Shown here: positions 46,110 through 58,060 of the stretch, one piece after another
Position numbering within the stretch: position 1 is the first letter of the stretch
Layout of the letters: the number at the start of each line of letters is the position of its first letter
DNA from: Polytrichum commune
Taxonomy: Eukaryota; Streptophyta; Polytrichopsida; Polytrichales; Polytrichaceae
Direction of reading: 5' to 3'
Assembly (NCBI GenBank): GCA_950295325.1
Contig: OX485803.1
Location: 70,755,554-70,819,553 of the forward strand
Length of the DNA: 64,000 bases
Notes under the pieces: model-generated
What the model saw: the letters and a program-made list of their open reading frames with translations, nothing else
What the model was told of the DNA's origin: nothing
The model's database searches: none
Program-made: the position numbers and the translations under genes

Positions 46110-46327
46110 TAGGAGTTCATGCAATGCCCTCATTGGTGTGGATCACTGAAGAGACCATATGATTCACCAAGACTTACCATATTAGTCTTGGGAGTAGGGG
46201 ACACCAACTGTGACTTCACTACCCTTCCCCGCTTCTATAAGTTTATGGTCCTCCATGCAATAGCGTCACCTCACCATCAATATAATGAAATATTCACCCC
46301 AAATTGAGGCCCACTTCCACTTTTGGA

Positions 46328-47073
46328 GCTAAACTTGTAAATTTTGCATCTCAACTCCAATCTCCAAGCAGGAGATTTGAAATGACAAATCCTCACGATT
46401 GGCAACTGCTAACTTAAGTGCATGGATTCAATCTTGTCAATGTGAACTCGAGGACTTGGAAGTGACTTATGGTACTGTTTAATATAAGGACCACAATTGC
46501 CCGACTTTACCTAAATTCCAACCGCTGCTCGCCTTAATTAAAACCCCACTTTTGCTCACTGTCAATGGTCAAAGTCGAAGCTCAGTACACAAGTGAAATT
46601 CCAAATTATCGTCGCTCACTTCCTTAATTACGATGAACCAACTTTCAGATCAACACATTCTCTGCAAATGATGAGAGCTCGCAAGTCCAAATGAGTCATG
46701 TAAGTAGTAGCAGTACATTCTAACCTCCCTAATATCACACCTGTGGCAACCAAAGTGCACGTGGTATTAAGGACGTCTGTAATGTCAACATGGATGCATG
46801 ATAATAGAGAATTGGTGTAGCACGTGACACTATGGAACGACACAAAGTGCAACATTGTAATAATGACAATGATGATAATGTGATGCATGCAAGCGTGTGG
46901 TTTGAATTGTTTGGTGGATTTTTTTGTGTGTCAAGACCTATGATATATGGGAGGGAAACGTGATAACAAGGAGGGATAGTTACATTGAGCACGTATGTTC
47001 CCTAGGGGTTTGGGATATAAGCGAGGGAGTGATATTACATAATGTGATATCATGGAGGTTAGGGTGTATGATA
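46328..47073 (-). repeat. Right arm of the ~745-bp inverted repeat
   Basis: Inverted partner of 44114-44857. Differences are scattered substitutions and short indels (for example GGAGATTTGAAATGACAAATC against GAGATTTGAAATGACAAATC). Confidence 0.85.
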
Positions 47074-49599
47074 AAAATAACTTTGCAAACATTGATGGAA
47101 TATGTAGGTTGCATTTCTTGTCTGATCGAGGAATTCCTTACGCAATAAGAAAACCCTTGAGATCAACTTCCCATTTGTAGTTTGATCATCCAACTTGGAT
47201 AACATCTTAATTAAGATGCAACACACACACATACCTTAACTATTGAGTATTTCAATATGGACAAGATCGACACGGAGGTGGCGCCTACTAATTATTGTTG
47301 TTATATTCTTAGGTTTGATACCTACAAATAATCATATGAAGATTGAAAATGATTAATTGTTGATATCAATGCTCCACATTGCTACACCCAACCATCAACA
47401 ATAATATCTTAATGATGATTATTACGAGAAAAATGATGATGAATGCATATATATACATATGCATATTTCACATGTGAAAATATAGTCCTTGATATCATAT
47501 GCAAGTTTATCATGTGTACTTTCTCAAGCACCCATGATACACAAATGAACTTTTTTGAAGATTTTTTTTTGAAATGTTCTAGCCCCAACTAAATTGAGAT
47601 TTGGCACTCTAGTGATGAACGAACCTCACTTCTACGATGCTTTCTTCACAAAGAAGAAAACGCAATGTGTTAACCGATCCGGATTCCACCATAAAATGGA
47701 ATTAACTTGGTTGAGTGGGACTCTTGAACTCACTATCGGTTGAACTATAAACCCCAAGAACATGAAATTGAAAGGTAGCACAAGCCTCGAAATAAATACA
47801 TAAATAATTTGTATGTCTAGGAAGAACATTCTCAACCACTTTTGGTTTTTTGGGGATGCCTAACTTACTAGATGTCCCACAATCCCACAACGCTCGAATG
47901 AAATAGTGTGTGCGACTCTAGAACTCGGGTAAACATTGAGCTAAATATAGATCGACAATGTTTCTAAATATAGACATGGTGCTATCTACATCTACAATAC
48001 ACAACCCCCGATCTAGATAAGGGGAGAATGACGAAGAAATAAAAAAACGAGCAATTTTGCCCAATATCATAATACTCCTACAAAATCCTTCACACAACCC
48101 AAGGTGCATTCTTGATCATCTTTCTCAATGCCAAAATATATAGTTTTCCACATGGGATTTGAGCGTATTTCAAGCGATGTGATCGACACGAGTAGCATGG
48201 CAAATGCTCGAGGCTTATCACTTGTCTGAAACCAAAGTAGAATGCACTAGTTTGTAAGAAGCATCTCCTTCACGTTATTTAGAAACTTCCATAACAATAC
48301 TAAGCATCTAGACGATGGCCTCTTTCCCAAAGAACGAGGCTACGGCTTAAAAAGGATATGAATTTATAATTGTTTGTTGAAAACTCCACAGTGCATAGTC
48401 CGACTGGTCCCCGTAAACATGGAGCCCTGGAGTAAAAGGAGGATCATTCTCACCTCTATACACGGTCCCACAAAACACAACCGAATTGAAGTTGTGGAAT
48501 GGGTATATTAGGGAGAGAGGGGAATTATCATGTACCTCTTATCCATCCAACATAAAACCTTGAACCCCATATATATATTTGTTGCTTATTCATCTCAAAT
48601 GACCTTGAGCAGACTAATCCGAGGTTTTAGAAATTGATTCCGGTGTCAACTCAACTAAATATAGTAGCATTCGTGTTACATATACTATTTTAGGGCTTTT
48701 GTGTTGGATGAACAAGAGGTGCACTCGTATGTAATAATTTCCTCTCTTCGTATATTTCAAAGCAAGGTAGGTGCACTTATATTAGTTTGTGACCTTATTT
48801 AACATAGTTGGATACAAAGCATGCGTTAAACGGTCCCTCATAAACAAGTCCCAAGTGGAGGCATAGCATGACCTACTTATGAACACACTGCAAGTCCAAT
48901 ACGTAGAACACCATGACATGAACAAGTGAGTGGAGGCTTCAAAATAGGGGAGGCCATGGGTTTGTGAAATTCACACTTCAATGAACTATATACAAGACCT
49001 TAAACGGAAGTATGGCATGTAATTTTTGGTCCCAACACTATCACAATCATGAGATATTAGACGAGTCAATAATATAGGTTATTGAAGGAGAACTTTATTT
49101 GAGATGCAACAGTTGGGACAAGACCAAGATGGGAAACACAAGTGGACGTTCCTTTGCGATCGCAACATGTCATGAAAAGTTTTACTTAGAAAAACCCTCA
49201 AGAAATTGAGAAACTACTCAAATGTTTTGAGGTGAATGGCTTCCAAATCCACTACGGATTGGTAATGTGATGAGATAATTGGCATAGTTGGATGGCTTTG
49301 AGTATCTAGACTGGTTGAAGTGCCTACAATAGGTGCAATTACCTTAGATGCAGTCCACCCAATTGCGATTTGCACTTAATGTGGGCATTTGTTCACTTTT
49401 TAAAAAAAAATCAAGGATTTGAAAGGGTATTTGAGAAACGAAAAAGAACCTCGTCCATTTGGTATTCCAAATTACTAGTGTACCATGAGCCAATGGAGTC
49501 ATAGTGCAAACAATCAATAGAATTCCTTATCTCAATGCTTTGCGGGTGGTTCCGTTACCTAACCATAAAGCCGAGTCAAAATGACACCTTATTTATGGA
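47074..49599. other. Repeat-derived spacer, no gene
   Basis: 48315-48430 is a diverged copy of 7795-7910; 48580-48750 is the third copy of the 30505-30680 repeat. No domain-level similarity is visible elsewhere. Confidence 0.4.
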
Positions 49600-50950
49600 G
49601 GAACTTATTACACGTCAAGATTGATATGTCACTTCCACGACAAATTGAGCTAGGTCCATCCGGTGACCATAATCTAATACATTTCCGCCATGTTTCCATC
49701 CGGCCACAACTAATACCAAAGATACCACACATTGTCCGTATAATATGGAACGTGAGCGTGATAGTGGCGTTGATTTGAATTCCATGTGCAAAGTTGTATT
49801 AATACATGACACAATCGCTTCCATACTTGCGCATGAATGCAACTTCACGATCGTGCTCAAGCTTTTTAATCTCGAGCATCAAGATCCGTGTATTGTCGTT
49901 TCCACCGCAACGTAATCACCAACCTCTTGGACTTGGTTGGGTCCACCCAATGGCCATTATCCAATACCTTATCACCACGGTTCCATCTAGCCACGACAAG
50001 CTACGAAAGATGTTCACACCCATGTTTGTAGAATACATATGTCGATCCATACTCCCTTTGCATGCTTTATCTTATATCCATATCAGTCGTTCCAACGAAT
50101 CTCGCGCCACTGATGTAGGCTGGTGGTGGTGTCGGTTCAAATCTCCTTTGCAAGCTTTGACTTATATATGCCATTGGCACTTCCAACAAGTATTGCCACA
50201 TGGTCAATTCAAGGCTTTTTGATCTTGAACGTCAAGATCCACATGTTCTAATTTCCACGACAAAGCAATCACCCGCCATTTGGCCAAGTCCACCCAACGG
50301 CTATTATTATCGAATACATTACCACCAAGGTTCCATCCAACTGCAACCATTTGCGAATATGGACGTCAACAACTAGTCCATAGAACATGGAGCATGAGCA
50401 CGACAGTGGGAGTCAATTCATGCTTCTTCTTCTTTTTGTTTGCAAGCTCTTTTACCTTATACCCATCCGACAAACATAGACCGGTAGCATCGTTGATTCA
50501 GATTTCATCGTGCATGAAGCACTTAACTCATATCCACCCTGGGTGCTCCCAACAAGTATTGCCACACAGTCAATTCAACTTAACGCTTTTTGATTCGAGC
50601 ATCAAGATCCGCATGTTCTAATTTCCACGACAAAGTAACCCACCCACCGACTATTATTGAATACATTACCACCAAGGCTCCATCCAACCGCAACCCTCTG
50701 CGAATATGGTCGGTCGTCAACAACTTGTCCATAGAATACGAAGCATGAGCACGACAGTGGGAGTCGATTCATACTCCTTTTGCAAGCGCTTCTTTCTTTT
50801 TCTTTTTTTACCTCATATCCATCCAACAACACACAGGCCGCTAAAATTTCATCGTGCACGAAGCTTTGAAACTTACATCGACCCCCAAAACAAAAGCTTT
50901 ATGATCCACTCTCAAACGTCAAGATCGATTTCGTCGTTCCCATGACGACT
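49600..50950 (-). repeat. Four-unit tandem array, unit 300-350 bp
   Basis: Units are anchored by GTCCA(T/C)CC....C(C/T)AT(A/T)AT..AATACATT.CC.CCA.G.TTCCATC at about 49652, 49950, 50289 and 50639. Each continues with AATATGG, ...GAGCA.GA.AGTGG and ATCAAGATCC..(T/A)GT. Neighbouring units are about 70-80% alike. On the minus strand the first and last units keep open frames of 81 and 85 codons with a shared pattern (GW...GGNV..........FVVE). Function and origin unknown. Confidence 0.65.
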
Positions 50951-51117
50951 TTAGTACGTGTGATCAATTCATTTGTTCGTTGAGCGACTCAGTCATACTG
51001 CTCAAAGATTCGCGATCTTTGAGAATCAGGGATCCGTCACTTCAATTTACAAAAGCGTCCGTGATGAAGTTACATGTGGTTTCAGTGCTCGTTGGTGAGA
51101 AATCGACTTGATGAGCT

Positions 51118-51163
51118 TTCTCTCTCTCTCTGTCTCTCTCTGTGTCTGTGTGTGTCTGTGAGT
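51118..51163 (+). repeat. (CT)n/(TG)n microsatellite
   Basis: CTCTCTCTCTCTGTCTCTC runs into TGTGTCTGTGTGTGTCTGTG. Confidence 0.9.
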
Positions 51164-53554
51164 GAAGGTGGGTGGCGGAGTTTTGTAAGCGCGACGTTGA
51201 CAGATTTGAAGCCTTTTGTTTTCGTTTCCTGTCTGTGCTCGGATACGTATCTAATTCACCATCACCCATCCCGTGAGAGGCCAGGCAAGTGTCCCGTGAT
51301 TCAAGGGATTAATAATGCAGGACCGGACTTCTTTCTTCTTAACATGCATTTGGTACGGGTGTTAGCAGTACTAAAACCTAGTTTGATAGGGTGCGGTGTA
51401 AGGTAGATCACCGTCACTTTAAGATCGCGTCGATATATTATACGCTATCGTTAGATCGCAAGTGATGTTCGATTGCAACGTTTTGACGATCGAGGTTCAA
51501 ATGCATCAAAGTGTTTGTGATTTGGATAATGTATGCACAAGTTATCGGGGTTCAAAGTTTCATTAGTAGAAGCTTGTTGGGGGCGTTGATGTTGAGGCGG
51601 TGGACGTTCTCAAAACCAACATGTGTTTATTGTGTAGTGTTTAGTGGTGTTGATGTTGGGTGGGTTGTGTGCTTTAGCATGCCTTGCCTTGAAACCATTG
51701 TTTTCCGATTTTATTGATTTCTAGAAGAAATTAGACCAAAAAAAAAAAAAAAACAATTGTTGAATACAAGAAGAACACTAGTGTATAATGGGTTTGCCTA
51801 AGATTTGTATAATTTTGCAACTGAACATATATCCATGAAACGTGTACAGTACAAGTATTGATTAGTACATGTCATCTAACTGCTTGTGGAATACTACTTG
51901 ACATTACCAACTTGCCTTCAAACAATCCACTCACTAACAATGCATATTTGTCATCTCCAAGATTTCAACATGTTCAAGTATTGCACACGAAGTTTTTTTT
52001 TTTTAATTATTTTTTGGCATACATGCCCAAAATTCTAGACATTTCTATAGAGAAATGTATAAGTCCACCCTAGGGTGTACATATAATTAGGGGGAAAAAT
52101 GATGGGTGCACATCGCCCCTAAATCAATACTCCTAAATTAAAAGTTTTAGGCCACAAAAATTATAAACTTATAATTAAGAGATAGCCTCGAGTATTTACA
52201 CAAGTTGATCAAAATGACAATCTTATGAAATGCCTAACATACATATTTTCCAAAACCATGATGCTTATAACCCTCAATGTAGGCTTAAAACTCTTATTTG
52301 CACTAGAAATAACCTAATATATGTAAAAAAACCAAAAATTAATACCAGAGAGAGAGTTGGGCATTTCTTGAGTAGATCTATGCTTACCTTCAAGCATAGT
52401 TATTTCTTAATACATCCTCTTGTTCATAGACCAAACCATCCTTCTACATATCTATGTACCTTTCAAAACCCAAGAGGGTGGGTGGGACCATCCCTCATGG
52501 CCATATCATATCTCTATATTTTTACCACTATCTCATCTTGGTACGTATCTAACAAAGTTAAACCTTTGAGTATCAAACTATGAAGGTTGTAATATTTGTA
52601 CCCTTAAGCAATGTGTTGTATTCCATATCCAATATGTGCACAATCGAACTCAAATGGGCATTTTAAGACATGTGCAAAATGTACTTCAAGGTTCAATCAC
52701 AACTCAACAATGCCTTGTATTTCCACATTATTTTGTAAAATACCTAAACATTGTGCACACCATATTTTTGAAAGAAAATGGTATACAAAACCTAAGAAAG
52801 CTGTCAAAGTTGTGCCTCACTTGTGCCCATGTCACCAACCAAATCCAAAGAGTGGGTTAGTAACGTACACGAGGTGAATAACAACAGATCCCAATTGTTA
52901 TCTATGTCACACAATCAAGTACAACATTGACATTTTGTATCGTTAAATACCCAAACTACCACTCATTATTCTACATGTTCCTTAGCCATTTGAACCTTGT
53001 GTGATTGAATATTGAGGCAGGTAGCATACACCTCCCACAAGTCTGCACATCTTACATTAATCCCAAAAGTTGCTTAGGGTAAAATTGCTACCGTGGCTTA
53101 ATCTTTGAAAGGAGGTTCTTATGTCTCTTTTCACTTAATGTAGGATTAGGTAATAATCCTTGTCCGTGGATGCATAGAACCAAATCTATGGTAGATATTT
53201 GTTAGGTAAAAATTACCTAACCCTAAAATAATTAATCTTTGGGGTTATATTTTATTACCAGTTCGAGTCATTTATGGCAGAGAGAGAGAGAACACCAACT
53301 CCTTGTGTTGGCATGGATGAAGGATGCTTCACCTTGATCATAGCCACGAACTCATATATGAACCTTGAATCATGTTCAGTGAGCAAGGCTATAAGACAAA
53401 TCTTTATTCCTCTATCGGTGCCACACACCATGAGTGAGACGGTGTTGACCTCGGCCCAACTCAATACCATGTAGCTATATGTATTTTTGTATCTCCCCCG
53501 TCTTAATTAATTCCCTTTTTGTGTACCCACGTAGCTAGGTACAACCAATATTTT
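51164..53554. other. AT-rich spacer without recognised gene
   Basis: Holds an A-run at about 51738-51752 and a T-run at about 51994-52003. Small open frames only; the largest (52230-52583) is not recognisable. Confidence 0.4.
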
Positions 53555-53562
53555 GTGCACAC

Positions 53563-53907
53563 CTCGGGGGGGGGGGGGGTAGTCATTGGTTGGAGTAGCA
53601 ATACATGTGCGAACAAATGATAGGGTATTTAAAAAACATGAGGGCAAAAAATTATAATTGGACTTAAAAGTAATATAGGGTATCAAAAATGACATTGGAC
53701 ATCTTTAAAGTACTATAGGGTATGAAATAATAGGTAGTTTGGAATTATAAGTAAGGCAAGCCATTTTTCTATTAACCCAAAGTAGAAGTTTACGTAATGA
53801 TAGCATGTGAAAAAAAGAAGAGAATTGAAAGTAATACCCCCCTATAAAATAGTGGTTGTTCGCACCTATATCCTTAACTTTTTAACACACTGCCCCCCCC
53901 CCCCGAG
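53563..53907. mobile_element. Poly-G-ended MITE, copy 2 (perfect 8-bp TSD)
   Basis: A 345-bp element from CTCGGGGG to CCCCCGAG, with GTGCACAC duplicated exactly at 53555-53562 and 53908-53915. It is the inverted counterpart of 29185-29524; the interior is nearly colinear (ATAGGGTATC.AAAATG.CATT, TAACCCAAAGTAGAA). The G and C tracts at its ends are up to about 14 bases. Confidence 0.85.
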
Positions 53908-53915
53908 GTGCACAC

Positions 53916-55045
53916 CCCGAGAAGTCACTAAGGCTCAAGAAAATGGTTTTCAAACCAAAATATGCCCAGTTTGACCCTAATGTACAATGTTTGGAGATAG
54001 TGATATTTGCAAGCACCAATTTATTGATTTTTAGATCTTAATTCTTGATTTTTTTTGGGTATCAATGTGAACCATTTACCACATTCCTATATATTGGAAA
54101 AGTTATGAATTGGCTTTACACGTCCATGATGCAAAACAATGGGTTTGATCGTTCTTCCAGATTTTTTTTTTATTAAGAGCTCACTAGCTCGTCGTATATC
54201 GAACCCTATTTTGAAAGTTGGGTGAAATTTTGGGACCTCCTCTTTCCGCCTCTCAAACTTTGAGCGAGTTTTACGATCTAGAATAGGGTATGCAAATGGG
54301 ACTTGATGTCCTCAATCCCAGATTGACCTATCCAAGGCTAGCTTGGCCCACCCATACATCCTAGTAGAATAAGTTAGAAAATTAGTTTTTAATAGCCCGA
54401 CACCACCCTTTGTGTATGGTATTTTAAGCTTCAAGAAAACTTGGATGATTTTGTGCTAATCCTCATAAAACTCAAGGTTTGGGACTAAACGAAGATTTCA
54501 TCTCCTTTACTTTACAAATAACTCAAATCTCTCCTGAAATTTCAAGAAGAATAAGCAGCGCGGTTTTCTTCAACAAAATTCCTACCCAGCCTCAATAAGT
54601 CAACAATTGCCAAAGCATTTTATCGTTCAAACAAACTATAAAATACGGCATGTGTTTAAAGTTATCCAACCCTGGCTAGCTAGGAGGCGATCGAGGCCGT
54701 TTGAATACTTCCATATATAAGTGGTGACATTAATGTGAGCGAGATGAGATGCCTTCAAATAAGTTATAACAAATATAACAAAGGGCATCCAGTGTCTCCA
54801 ACACACCTGACAACCTTGTTCCCAAATCCACAACAAAATTAGCCACTTGCAACACCAAGTCCAGCCTTTAAATTATAAAAACTAAAAAAATCCAAGAATA
54901 TATACACACACTTGAGAAGAAGAAACGCTGACCATGTGATCAGCGTGATTGGAATGCCCGTTGGACCCACCCTTGGCATTAAACCCTCAGGGCATAATAC
55001 CAGTGGTGCAGGACTACTAACCCCTCTCGGGGTGGGCACTATAGT
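53916..55045. other. Spacer without recognised gene
   Basis: No gene. 54950-55045 holds a partial sequence resembling the 3' part of the adjacent SINE (GGGTGGGCACTATAGTGATAG). Confidence 0.4.
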
Positions 55046-55322
55046 GATAGATAGATAGATAGATAGATAGAAACTCCGGTCCCTTTTTAGCAAGGGGCCG
55101 GCGTGAATAAAGTGTCCGTTCGTAATGTCAATGACCCGATGCCCACCGGACAAGGGGACATTGGGGCAATACTACTCTCCCCTTTCGAGGATGGGCACTA
55201 TAGTGACACACTATACTAGTTCCTAGCTAGCCACTAGTGCCTTGAGGATACCGGACATGGAATCCCCCCAAAGGGCTTTGAGGTACCCATACAACAAGGT
55301 CCAAGGACCCCCAACTATGGTG
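55046..55322 (-). mobile_element. 5'-truncated SINE, copy 2
   Basis: Minus-strand copy of 45741-46109 lacking the tRNA-like head. It begins at the CCACCATAGTTGG segment and ends in (CTAT)n, seen on + as (GATA)n at 55046-55070. 5' truncation is usual for LINE-driven retrotransposition. Confidence 0.75.
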
Positions 55323-55369
55323 GAATAGAACACACTTGAGAAATAACTACTTGGCCCAATGAACGGGAA

Positions 55370-55545
55370 GAATCGACCGCCGGTTACAGATGGAGTTTGA
55401 GAAACAACGAGTTGAAGTTGAAGGAAAATTACCGTTCATTTTAGAGGGTTTTAGAGGATTTTCAAGAATATACTGCAAATTAATGAAGATGAACCCGGAA
55501 GATGTCAATATTTCACTGATGGGACCTTGATCGCTTGCTTATGCA
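55370..55545 (+). repeat. ~210-bp dispersed repeat, copy 3
   Basis: Shares GGTTACAGATG, GTTTGAGAAA.AAC..GTTGAAGTTG, TTTTAGAGGATT, AAGAATATAC and GGAAGATGTCAATAT with the copies at 257, 26125 and 55675. Confidence 0.55.
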
Positions 55546-55674
55546 TGGCCACTCACTTTGCCTCATTAATCTTGCACCAAATCATATTAGCTTGAGTGGG
55601 CCTGAAACGGACATGGTTTTGAGTTAGCCTAGCTCTTTCAACATATGATGATTAGGAGCCTTGTTTGGGGAGAA

Positions 55675-55880
55675 CTGGCGGTTAGTCGCACATGAAGTGG
55701 TTGAGTTTGAGAAATAACTGGTTGAAGTTGGAGGCTTCAGGAGAATTACCGATCATTTTAGAAAGAGGAATCTATAGAAGAATATACCTCAAATGCATAA
55801 AGCAAAGCCAGAAGATGTTGTCAACATGTCATTAGGATCTTGACTGATTGTGCCCAAAAACTTCCGGGGCACTGATTAGG
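55675..55880 (+). repeat. ~210-bp dispersed repeat, copy 4
   Basis: The best match to the copy inside the foldback element at 257-471 (GTTTGAGAAATAAC.GGTTGAAGTTGGAG; GAATATACCTCAAATGCATAAAGCA; CTAGGATCTTGACTGA-like). Close to copy 3 in the same orientation. Confidence 0.6.
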
Positions 55881-56705
55881 AGGAGATTATTCACATATCC
55901 AAATTGAGGATGAATCCATTTCTTTCATAATTTGCGGAGTTTTTATTAGAAATAAACATAAAATAAACATAGGGTCAATCGACCAATGTCCGTAAAGAAT
56001 CAAACAAAAGAACAACGCACCCACATCTCAGAGGGGAGGCAAGGCCCCTCAAGCACCACAAGAGAAACCACTTATGAAGGCAAGGGTACCCTTCAAGCCA
56101 CCACAACTCTTACTCTTCTTGGGTTGTGTTGTTTTGACCGGGTTGGTTGTACTTTGGGTTCACTCTGCAGTTGAATTTTCAAATTGTGCCAAAAAAAAAA
56201 ACACGACTCCTACTCTTTAACCATTTTCCAGTTCCAAGTAACATTCGTCACGTCTGTACGATAGAGGATCAAAGGGCCAAGAGGTTTGCCTCTTTAGGAA
56301 TAAAACTAGTATGAAGAAGTCCGATCATGAACAAATTATGAAGATTATGGCACAAAATGAAGGTAATGTTCCTCATATGGGAAAGAGAAGGCATGGCAAC
56401 GAGTAAATCGGCAAAGTTCTTGTGAATATCTTTTTTTTTTTCTTTTTTTTTCTCAAACGATCATACAAATCTTCTCAATCGTGTTGACTACTTGTTTGAG
56501 CTTATAGTAGTTAACATAGAAATTGAGTGGGATTGAAGGCCAAAAAACCAATACCTATAATGAACTAAGAACTAAAAAGCACACTCACTTGGAGGGGAAG
56601 CAAGGCCTCTCAAGCGTGCCACATTGTCACATAAAAAAAAGAATTGTATGGTTTATGCATAAACCAATCATCAAGGACAACTTCCCAAGTCATCACCAAC
56701 CAAAT
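55881..56705. other. Spacer without recognised gene
   Basis: An A-run at about 56191-56201 and T-rich tracts at 56430-56450. Nothing else. Confidence 0.4.
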
Positions 56706-56708
56706 CAC

Positions 56709-57280
56709 ATGGGGGTGGACTCTTCATTGGAAACCTAAATGACATGCGTGGGTGAGCATGAAATAAAAGCCCTTGTATATGGGACATTCATAGAGAAAGG
56801 AATGTAGACATATTAAATATAGTTTATAAATGGACTCGTTTTATTTTTAAAAAAAACTTTCAATGTGATAATGTCTACATTACACTACATACACAAAATA
56901 CAAATTGTGAAATCAACATGCCTTTATTACATAATATATGATCCACTTTCACTTTCCAATGAGCAAGGCATTGAACAATTTTCATCTATAGGATATAACT
57001 CATGATAATATGACCCCAAAACACATGTCATTTGGATGAAATAAGGTAAATTGGATGGAATTGGCACATCTAATGTTAATTTCCCTCTAAACCTCGGGGT
57101 CCCCATTTGTGCATCTACCTTTTGTTCGAAATTTTTAATAGCCTTTTTAAATGTATGCACTATGGAGGAGGGGGGGGGGAACCCCCCTCTTTCTTGTATA
57201 TACTATGTATGCTAATGCCTCGAATAATACCCCTTCCTAAACTCACGTCAGTGCATACGTGGTATGAAGAGTCCACCCCT
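56709..57280. mobile_element. GGGGTGGACTCTTCA element, best-preserved copy, with a 77-codon frame
   Basis: Inverted ends GGGGTGGACTCTTCAT (from about 56711 and, inverted, to about 57277) and a near-perfect CCAAATCA repeat just outside each end (56699-56706 and 57286-57293) point to a DNA transposon with an 8-9-bp target site (hAT- or Mutator-like). On the minus strand 57160-56927 is open for 77 codons (RGKLTLDVPIPSNLPYFIQM region, then CVLGSYYHELYPIDE), matching the frame at 2658-2870. Related copies lie at 2527-3010 and 14385-14720. A G/C-rich hairpin-like run sits at about 57169-57187. Confidence 0.6.
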
Positions 57281-57439
57281 TGGGCCAAATCATTGCTCGA
57301 TCAAAAATTAAGATCTTCCAATTCCAACTAATCTCGAGGTCATTGTAATGACCAAGGACCACTCTTGCCCCTCACAACAAACAAAAACTTTGAGCAAACC
57401 TTTTTTTGCAATCGAAGAAATTTTTTTATGTGCTTGAAG

Positions 57440-58060
57440 ATCATCACCCACGCCATCTCCCATTAGAGGATGCATTCATCCCAAATGATGATACTTAACC
57501 TTGTTAGCATGCCCTTGGATTTGGCTAAACACCACATGACTAGGTTTGCTTCAAATAGTCCAAAGTGTGATACTACGTGCAAGGTGCCAAATTTTGAACC
57601 AATTCTTGATTTTTCTTTTCTTTTCTTTTCCCAAATGCCTTCGCCAATGAGGCCTTGCTTCAAGTGAAGGTTAAGCTCCTTGTTGACCTTGGCCCCACAA
57701 AGTTTCACTTGAAAGGGAGTCCAATTCCATGTCCTCTTTGCTTGAATACTATCCCAAATGTGTGCTTTATCAATTCACTAGTACGGAGGAGGCAAAAGAT
57801 GCATTGTGTAGAAATAGTAGTTAAGGAGATTTTAGCCGTCCAAACATTAGTTGTCACTGCATGGTGCCAAGTGGACAAGATGAAAGCAACCTCTTTGTCA
57901 AAATGCTTAGGGTTCTATAATCTCGACCAACATAAACCACGGTTGTTATGGAGAAGACCAATCTATTTTCTAACCATAGGGTTAGTGTGAAGGACCTTAT
58001 CCATAAGAAGGGCTCTCCCAATCGTAGTGGTGTAATATGAGAAAGCAAATGCATCTTTCC
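57440..58060 (-). pseudogene. LINE-type reverse transcriptase C-terminal remnant
   Basis: On the minus strand, in at least two frames, the translation reads QCIFC, then SELIKHTFGIVF, then IQAKRTWNW, followed by 57708-57463 (81 codons: GLIGEGIWEKKRKEK, then LVMWCLAKSKGMLT). The C-X2-C...H order fits the zf-RVT segment at the end of non-LTR retrotransposon ORF2, with frameshifts and stops throughout. No RT catalytic motif is present. Confidence 0.4.
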
